64,000 nucleotides of DNA from Scopulibacillus_A cellulosilyticus (GTDB lineage: Bacteria; Bacillota; Bacilli; Bacillales; Sporolactobacillaceae). Numbering within the stretch: position 1 is the first letter of the stretch; each line of letters starts with the position of its first letter. Below the pieces are notes generated by a model that saw nothing but the letters and a program-made list of their open reading frames with translations, was not told where the DNA came from and did no database searches. The stretch is from NCBI RefSeq assembly GCF_042665295.1, contig NZ_JBHTCO010000001.1:1-64000 (forward strand), written 5' to 3'. The position numbers and the translations under genes were made by a program. Shown here in pieces: positions 59,175 to 64,000 of the stretch.

Positions 59175-60065
59175 GTGCAAGTAAAAACCTTCTTGCTTCA
59201 TCCAATATTACCTTATAATTTAAACTTGTCTCTCCAAAGGTTGAGGCGTGATCCGATATACATTTTTGAAAAAGAGGCAGTGTATCGAACGTTAAAAGTT
59301 AATCAGTCCCTTTATTTGTTAAAAATCTATTTTCAAAAACATAATGAAAAGACTGTTAAGGTTGAATCAGTTTGCTTAGACGGGAATATGGAACCGGAAA
59401 AGGTACAGAATACTTTGGAGCGAATGCTATCGATTGATCAAGAACTTCAAATTATATACGATATCATGAATCAATTACCTAATTTAAGTGATTTAACAAA
59501 AACATTCTGCGGGTTGCATATCTTTCAGGAACCTGATTTATTTCAATGTATGGTGAAACTTATCATAGCTCAACAAATTAATACATCATTTGCTGCAGAA
59601 CTGACAAGAAACCTCATTGAAGGCGTTTCAGAAACAGTTCAGTACGGCCATCAGACTTATTCAGTCTTTCCGAGTGCGTCACAAATCACAAGCCATTGCG
59701 TTGATGATTTAGTTAAAAGGAAATTCAATCAACGCAAAGCGGAGTATATTATAGATTTCGCACAGGATGTTCATAACGGGAAAATAGATTTATCCAAGCT
59801 TAAACACTTGTCAGATTCGGCTGTTATGGACGAGTTATTAAAAGTCAGAGGTATTGGCCCTTGGACAGCCCAATGCTTTATGATATTTGGTTTGGGCAGA
59901 AAAAATATTGTTCCCGAAAGTGATATTGGCATTCAGAAAGCGGTTCAGAATGTTTATAAACTTAAAGGGCGTCCAAAGAAAAATGATGTTTTGCGGTTAT
60001 CAGAAACATGGCATCCTATCGGAAGCTATGTTACACGATATCTTTGGGAAACACTTCGTTCCTAA
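59175..60065 (+). CDS. alkA: DNA-3-methyladenine glycosylase, AlkA type
   Basis: 296 residues, GTG start with GGGGGGAG upstream. AlkA layout: N-terminal TBP-like domain (1-95), then HhH-GPD: IIAQQINTSFAAELTRNLIE, the helix-hairpin-helix LLKVRGIGPWTAQCFMIFGLGRKNIVPESDIGIQKAV with catalytic Asp near 252, and ETWHPIGSYVTRYLWETL. It excises alkylated purines from DNA. No Ada-type regulator nearby. Confidence 0.9.
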   Translation: MQVKTFLLHPILPYNLNLSLQRLRRDPIYIFEKEAVYRTLKVNQSLYLLKIYFQKHNEKTVKVESVCLDGNMEPEKVQNTLERMLSIDQELQIIYDIMNQLPNLSDLTKTFCGLHIFQEPDLFQCMVKLIIAQQINTSFAAELTRNLIEGVSETVQYGHQTYSVFPSASQITSHCVDDLVKRKFNQRKAEYIIDFAQDVHNGKIDLSKLKHLSDSAVMDELLKVRGIGPWTAQCFMIFGLGRKNIVPESDIGIQKAVQNVYKLKGRPKKNDVLRLSETWHPIGSYVTRYLWETLRS

Positions 60066-60172
60066 TTCCTTTTTAAAAGCTTTCTAATAATCTGTGACAA
60101 TCGAACAAGCCCATCCTCTAAATCACAAATAGAAGCGTAAGAATAAGAGATTCTTAGATATTGTTTGCTTCT
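60062..60172 (-). pseudogene. C-terminal remnant of a MocR-type/PLP aminotransferase gene
   Basis: On the minus strand 36 codons read YLRISYSYASICDLEDGLVR then LSQIIRKLLKRN and TAG, the standard end of GabR/MocR-like or class I aminotransferases. No start; an in-frame stop lies just upstream. LysE-type genes are often divergent from such regulators, so it may be the former partner of the LysE gene at 60207. Confidence 0.7.
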
Positions 60173-60206
60173 TTAAAATACAGTTAGAAATAGAGGAGGG
60201 ATCAAA

Positions 60207-60824
60207 ATGGAGGCGTTCATTCACGGCATATTGCTCGCCTTTGGTCTGATATTGCCGCTTGGGGCACAAAATATTTTTGTATTTAACCAGGGCGCACTCC
60301 AACCAAATTTTTTTAAGGCGCTGCCTGTTATTATCATGGCATCTGTTTGTGATACAATCCTGATAACGCTTGCTGTTCTTGGTGTTTCAATGATTGTTTT
60401 TTCATTTTCTTGGCTGCAAACGATTGTTTTTGGCATTGGCTTTATTTTTTTAATATATATGGGATGGACAATTTGGAAAAGTAAACCTTCAAAAGAGGAA
60501 GAAGTACGTAAGAAGCTGTCAGCAAAAAGGCAAATGACCTTTGCGTTATCAGTATCGTTATTAAATCCTCATGCAATCTTAGACACTGTCGGCGTAATTG
60601 GTACGAATTCAATTAGCTATACCGGAGTTAACAAATTAGCGTTTGCCCTAGCCTGTATCATTGTTTCATGGTTATGGTTTTTTAGCTTGGCGATAGCCGG
60701 AAGAATACTTGGTAAAGTGGATACAAGCGGCAAATTGATTATGATGTTAAACAAATTGTCAGCTGTTATTATTTGGGTTGTAGCTATCTACATTGGGAGA
60801 GAATTTACTGATAGTCTATTTTAA
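60207..60824 (+). CDS. LysE/ArgO family amino acid exporter
   Basis: 205 residues with six membrane segments. LILPLGAQNIFVFNQGAL at the start and FALSVSLLNPHAILDTVGVIGT (the conserved NPHA) are LysE/ArgO signatures; these export basic amino acids with proton or sodium coupling. GAGGAGGG precedes the ATG. Terminator CCGTTTTTGATA / TATCAAAAACGG follows at 60836-60865. Confidence 0.9.
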   Translation: MEAFIHGILLAFGLILPLGAQNIFVFNQGALQPNFFKALPVIIMASVCDTILITLAVLGVSMIVFSFSWLQTIVFGIGFIFLIYMGWTIWKSKPSKEEEVRKKLSAKRQMTFALSVSLLNPHAILDTVGVIGTNSISYTGVNKLAFALACIIVSWLWFFSLAIAGRILGKVDTSGKLIMMLNKLSAVIIWVVAIYIGREFTDSLF

Positions 60825-60835
60825 ATGACTTTCTG

Positions 60836-60873
60836 CCGTTTTTGATAGAAGTTTATCAAAAACGGTTATTTTT
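60836..60873 (+). terminator. Terminator of the LysE gene
   Basis: A perfect 12-bp stem, CCGTTTTTGATA / TATCAAAAACGG, followed by TTATTTTT. Confidence 0.9.
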
Positions 60874-61013
60874 AAATTCAACTGGCTTATTTTAGTCAGA
60901 GTCCGTTGGGTACCATTGATAATGATAAGGTGTTAATGTATATTTATACTGAACTTTGTAAACAAAAAAGAATAAAATAAAAATAAGATTTAAACGGAAT
61001 GGAGGGACAAACG

Positions 61014-61196
61014 TTGAGTACTAAAAAGGAAGTTATCGAACTAATCAAGGGTTTACCCGAGGATGTAACGATTGATGAGATTATGAAGAAGCTCTCTATA
61101 CGGGCAGAGGTTAAAAAGGCTATACGTCAAATTGATGATGGTAAAGGCATTTCACATGAACAAGTCAAGGAGCATTTTGAAAAATGGTTAAGATAG
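61014..61196 (+). CDS. Antitoxin of a type II toxin-antitoxin pair
   Basis: 60 residues from TTG 61014; the in-frame ATG at 60999 overlaps GGAGGG, which spaces correctly to the TTG. Mostly helical and charged: VIELIKGLPEDVTIDEIMKKL and GKGISHEQVKEHFEKWLR, the ending typical of small RelB/ParD-like antitoxins. It overlaps the toxin start by 13 bases, the usual layout. Confidence 0.8.
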   Translation: MSTKKEVIELIKGLPEDVTIDEIMKKLSIRAEVKKAIRQIDDGKGISHEQVKEHFEKWLR

Positions 61197-61480
61197 TTTG
61201 GTCTCCTGATTCAGTTATTGATTTAGAGGAAATATCAGAATTTATTGGACAAGAATCAGACAAATATGCTTCAAATATCGTAATTCAAATTATTAAATTA
61301 GCAGAAGTTATAGCTTCTTTCCCGTTATCAGGAAGAATCGTTCCGGAAATCAACAACATGAATGTACCTGAAAAATTGTATAAAAATTATCGTATAATTT
61401 ATAGAATAAGTAATGATCATAGGGTAGATATTCTACGAATCTATCATCAGTCACAAAGATTAAAAAATAATGTTGATTAA
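61184..61480 (+). CDS. RelE/ParE family toxin
   Basis: 98 residues: VKIVWSPDSVIDLEEISEFIGQESDKYA start, SGRIVPEINNMNVPEKLYKNYRIIYRI and VDILRIYHQSQRL, the ParE/RelE fold. ParE members poison gyrase and RelE members cut ribosome-bound mRNA; the sequence looks more ParE-like. Translated from inside the antitoxin gene's end. Confidence 0.87.
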   Translation: MVKIVWSPDSVIDLEEISEFIGQESDKYASNIVIQIIKLAEVIASFPLSGRIVPEINNMNVPEKLYKNYRIIYRISNDHRVDILRIYHQSQRLKNNVD

Positions 61481-61659
61481 TTTTTTCATTTTTTTCTTAA
61501 AAAGCCTTCCATATTTCACCTCAATCATATGCCAATCTAAAATTTTTTGGATTCTTAGCAATCGCTTATCAACTTACTTTCCGTAAAAAGTTCAAATCTT
61601 ACTATTCCACTATAACTTTCTTCCCGTTGTATGTTAATAAAGTAAAGCAATACAGTTTA

Positions 61660-61741
61660 TAATAGGGTTTTAACTGTCTAAAACTTACTTATGCTTTAAC
61701 TAACTATATTAAGAGGTGAACATGACGTTTAAAACCCTATT
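61660..61741. repeat. Inverted repeat flanking 46 bases
   Basis: TAATAGGGTTTTAACTGTC (61659-61677) and its near-complement at 61724-61742 (two mismatches), 24 bases beyond the end of the sigma-54 activator gene. It could be a large terminator for that gene or a tiny palindromic element. Confidence 0.5.
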
Positions 61742-61764
61742 ATTTAGGATTTCAGACTCTATAG

Positions 61765-63465
61765 TTATTTCTTTATATTAAATTTCTTCATATGATATTG
61801 CATATTTTGGCGGGTTGTACCAATACTTTCAGCTGCTTTAGTAATATTCCAGTCTGTCTTTTCAAGCGCGTCAAGTATATATTGCGCCTCTGCTGATGCA
61901 ACAGCCGACTTTAATGGTCTTCTTCGTCTCTTTTGGTTCTTCGGAGTGCGGGTAAAGGTTTCACGTAAAAATGATGGAAGATGATCAAAACTAATCAGTT
62001 TATCATTTGCTTCAGCATTAATCATAAGATTTTCAATCACATGCTCCAATTCCCTTGTATTTCCCGGCCATTTGTATTGAAGAAAAACACCAGATAGATC
62101 CTCACTTAAACCTTGGACATCCTTTTTGAATTTAAAATTGAAACGGTGGATAAAAAAATCAATAAGGCTTACAATATCATCTTTACGTTTCCTGAGTGGC
62201 GGAATGGCGAGACAAGTCCTGGCAATACGATAGTATAAATCGGAACGCATCTTGTTAAGTGAAATGAGCTCTTCAGGCTCTTCATTTGAAGCGCTAATGA
62301 CGGTGCAGTGTACAGGGGTTGTCTCATTTGTACCAAGCCTCCTGATTTTCCGCTCTTCAAGAACCCGCATCAGCTTAGTTTGTAAAGCAATTGGCATGGA
62401 GTTGATTTCATCAAGGAAAATTGTTCCTTTTTGTGCGTATTCAAATAATCCTTTTTGATTTGTTGCCCCGGTGTAGGCCCCTTTAACTGTGCCAAAAAGC
62501 GTGCTTTCAAGTAAGCTTTCCGGAATGGCTGCACAGTTAACAGCTACAAAGGGATGCTTTGCTCTGTGACTGTGGTTATGAATACTTTGCGCAAATAACT
62601 CTTTTCCAGTGCCGGTTTCACCCACAATCAATACATCTGTATCATGTACGGCAACGTTCTGCGCTTCCTTTATTAAGTTTTTTAATGCCAAACTGGACCC
62701 TTTAATATTATCGAACGTATAAGTTGTTCCGTTTGTATATTCAATTTTTTGTTCATTGTCTGTGGTTAACATTTTTCTTTTTAATTCAATCGTCTCATGA
62801 AGCAGCGTTTTTAACTTTGTTTCGTTCGTGCTAACAGAAAATACCGCGACAGTCTTGCCATTTTTTATGATGGGATATGTACTGTACCTCACGTATTGCG
62901 GTACACCATTAATGTATGTGTTGTGTGCCTGATAATCTCCAATAACAGGTTTTTTTGTTTGATAAACTTGCCGATGCTCAGACAAAGAGGGATTATTATA
63001 ATTATAAGCATCCCAGATATACTTACCGATCATATCCTTCTTTTTAAGGTTTTCCAATTTCTCCTCGGCCTTATTATATAAAGTGATTTTTCCTTCATAA
63101 TCGCTCATAATAACCCCTTCATCAAGGGTATCAATAATTTCTTCAAGACAGGCTAATCTTGCTTCTTTATTCGATGCAATATCAGATAGATCATCAAGCA
63201 GAACAATCGTGTATGAGATATGATCAATCGAAAATGGTTTTATTCGGAGCAAAATATTTTTGCCGTTTGATGTTTTTATAGTTATCGATTTTTTGGCTTC
63301 GTTCTGAATCTTTAAAGGGAAAATGTTAGTCAAACACCTGTCTTTTTCAACCCCCAAATTGTCATCTAGGTGCCCTCCAAACCACACAATTTTACTTTTA
63401 TCATTAAAAATGACAACTCCGCCGGCAAAATCAAGCAAAAGCGATCCGATGACCGAGGCATTCAT
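61765..63465 (-). CDS. Sigma-54-dependent activator with PAS domains, probable regulator of hutU
   Basis: 566 residues from the ATG at 63465 (AAGGAG upstream; GTG 63474 is too close to it). Two PAS-like regions (10-105 and 110-220; EEIIDTLDEGVIMSDYEGKITLYNKAEEKL), AAA+ domain with Walker A GETGTGKE (about 280), GAYTGA sigma-54 loop (about 328), Walker B GTIFLDEINS and WPGNTRELEHVIE, then a C-terminal Fis-type helix-turn-helix (WNITKAAESIGTTRQNMQYHM). It is divergent from a perfect sigma-54 promoter and hutU, which it most likely activates when histidine or urocanate is sensed. Confidence 0.92.
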   Translation of the reverse strand: MNASVIGSLLLDFAGGVVIFNDKSKIVWFGGHLDDNLGVEKDRCLTNIFPLKIQNEAKKSITIKTSNGKNILLRIKPFSIDHISYTIVLLDDLSDIASNKEARLACLEEIIDTLDEGVIMSDYEGKITLYNKAEEKLENLKKKDMIGKYIWDAYNYNNPSLSEHRQVYQTKKPVIGDYQAHNTYINGVPQYVRYSTYPIIKNGKTVAVFSVSTNETKLKTLLHETIELKRKMLTTDNEQKIEYTNGTTYTFDNIKGSSLALKNLIKEAQNVAVHDTDVLIVGETGTGKELFAQSIHNHSHRAKHPFVAVNCAAIPESLLESTLFGTVKGAYTGATNQKGLFEYAQKGTIFLDEINSMPIALQTKLMRVLEERKIRRLGTNETTPVHCTVISASNEEPEELISLNKMRSDLYYRIARTCLAIPPLRKRKDDIVSLIDFFIHRFNFKFKKDVQGLSEDLSGVFLQYKWPGNTRELEHVIENLMINAEANDKLISFDHLPSFLRETFTRTPKNQKRRRRPLKSAVASAEAQYILDALEKTDWNITKAAESIGTTRQNMQYHMKKFNIKK

Positions 63466-63714
63466 GCTTTTCACGCTCCTTAATATAGATTTGATTCGTC
63501 AAAATATTCTATTATACGTATCATAAATCCTCCTTAATAGGCTTTTAAAAAAGCAAATAGTTTTTGCCCCGCAAATAATACTTGCTAATATGATTTTTTA
63601 TATGATAACTCACCAAGAATAAATCCTTCGGCTCTTATTAAAAAACGTTGAATGAACAAGAGAAATAATGATAAATGTGGATGGAAGGAAAATTTATTGA
63701 GAGTTTTATTAATT
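63466..63714 (+). promoter_or_regulatory. Control region between the activator and hutU, with tandem palindromes
   Basis: GCAAATAGTTTTTGC (63553-63567) and GCAAATAATACTTGC (63571-63585) are two similar 15-base imperfect palindromes with an 18-base period, about 130-160 bases before the sigma-54 promoter: the expected place for activator binding sites. TTATAC-like elements for the activator gene itself are not clear. Confidence 0.6.
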
Positions 63715-63731
63715 TTGGCACAAGTGTTGCA
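63715..63731 (+). promoter_or_regulatory. Sigma-54 (SigL) promoter of hutU
   Basis: TTGGCAC-AAGTG-TTGCA, a perfect -24/-12 match, 113 bases before the hutU start codon and on its strand. Confidence 0.92.
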
Positions 63732-63843
63732 AATATAAGTTTAAAGATGTAAAAGAGCGCGAACAAAAGAAGGTCAAAATTTTTAGCTCTGCAGTTAACA
63801 GTCTTTTGTAAATTAACCCAATATAAAAAAGGAGAATGATACC

Positions 63844-64000
63844 ATGGCGAAAATTGAAACAGAAAAAAAGCCTGAAATCTTGTATTCTGTTAAAGCACAA
63901 AGAGGAACGACTTTGCGTTGCAAAGGTTGGCGGCAGGAGTCTATTCTTAGAATGCTGGAAAATAACATGGAGAATGCTGAAAAACCAGAAGAGCTGGTTA
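63844..64000 (+). CDS. hutU: Urocanate hydratase, N-terminal part (runs off the window)
   Basis: The 52 codons seen include TTLRCKGWRQESILRMLENN and AEKPEELV, the conserved start of urocanate hydratase (HutU), which converts urocanate to imidazolonepropionate in histidine breakdown. AAAGGAG precedes the ATG. Its promoter is of the sigma-54 type and the activator is divergent. In B. subtilis the hut operon uses SigA and the HutP antiterminator, so control here is different. Confidence 0.88.
   Translation, partial: MAKIETEKKPEILYSVKAQRGTTLRCKGWRQESILRMLENNMENAEKPEELV

Noticed and set aside
1..64000. CRISPR array
   Set aside because: No regularly spaced direct repeats with unique spacers were found on reading the window; the TnpB-related gene belongs to a transposon, not a cas locus.

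Overview
The window comes from a low-GC, spore-forming member of the Bacillales. It opens in the 3' end of a 23S rRNA gene followed by 5S rRNA, carries spoIIP, and most genes have B. subtilis counterparts (iolW, ypgQ, ywkD, deoD, ydbP, swrC, yqkB, adhR-adhA, yjgB). Shine-Dalgarno sites are strong (GGAGG) and TTG/GTG starts are common. I cannot name the species. Coordinates below are my best starts; where a longer in-frame start exists I chose by ribosome binding site and family length and say so.

Layout. 1-2.4 kb: rRNA end, spoIIP, a YpgQ-like HD phosphohydrolase. 2.5-8.4 kb: iolW with a DeoR regulator, an AI-2E-type permease, an MFS transporter and a bile-acid:Na+ symporter homologue preceded by a structured leader. 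8.5-11.7 kb: racemase-like protein, YwkD-type VOC protein, a cytoplasmic class A beta-lactamase-like hydrolase bracketed by a GGGGTCAGACCCC repeat, a CPBP protease. 12-19.8 kb: thiolase and MaoC hydratase, then an operon of sugar kinase, sugar ABC transporter without ATPase, and an argininosuccinate-lyase-family enzyme. 19.9-29.3 kb: deoD, a DoxX gene with two MhqR-type operators, an acyl-CoA ligase, thioredoxin YdbP, SwrC efflux pump with divergent PadR regulator, YqkB, HMG-CoA lyase. 29.5-34 kb: adhR-adhA, then a TnpB-related IS200/IS605-type element abutting the tail of a ring-cleaving dioxygenase (MhqO-like) gene, and an IS110 scrap. 34.3-39.5 kb: a sigma-54 (SigL) unit: perfect -24/-12 promoter, saccharopine/lysine-dehydrogenase-family enzyme, LysP-like permease, sigma-54 activator, GNAT-like protein. 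39.7-61.5 kb: a patchwork of single accessory genes (VOC, methyltransferases, acetyltransferases, CaiB CoA-transferase, transporters, AHSA1-ArsR pair, glycosyltransferase, decarboxylase, AlkA, LysE, RelE/ParE toxin-antitoxin) with many small gene remnants. 61.7-64 kb: a second sigma-54 activator divergent from a sigma-54 promoter driving hutU (urocanate hydratase), which runs off the end.

Most notable: (1) a TnpB-related nuclease lacking the zinc ribbon and the usual third RuvC aspartate, whose element ends can be placed because the right junction continues an MhqO reading frame and because a 45-bp solo copy of the ends lies at 40.8 kb; (2) two tnpB-less, multi-hairpin copies of a different IS605-like element (54.4 kb and 20.7 kb, opposite strands), one with an interleaved-stem (pseudoknot) pattern like a TnpB guide-RNA scaffold; (3) two separate sigma-54 amino-acid catabolic units, each with its own activator and candidate upstream palindromes; (4) a fumarase/ASL-family lyase in a sugar-uptake operon; (5) a graveyard of C-terminal gene tails and an in-frame amber codon in a YogA-like gene. 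I saw no CRISPR array, tRNA gene or prophage.
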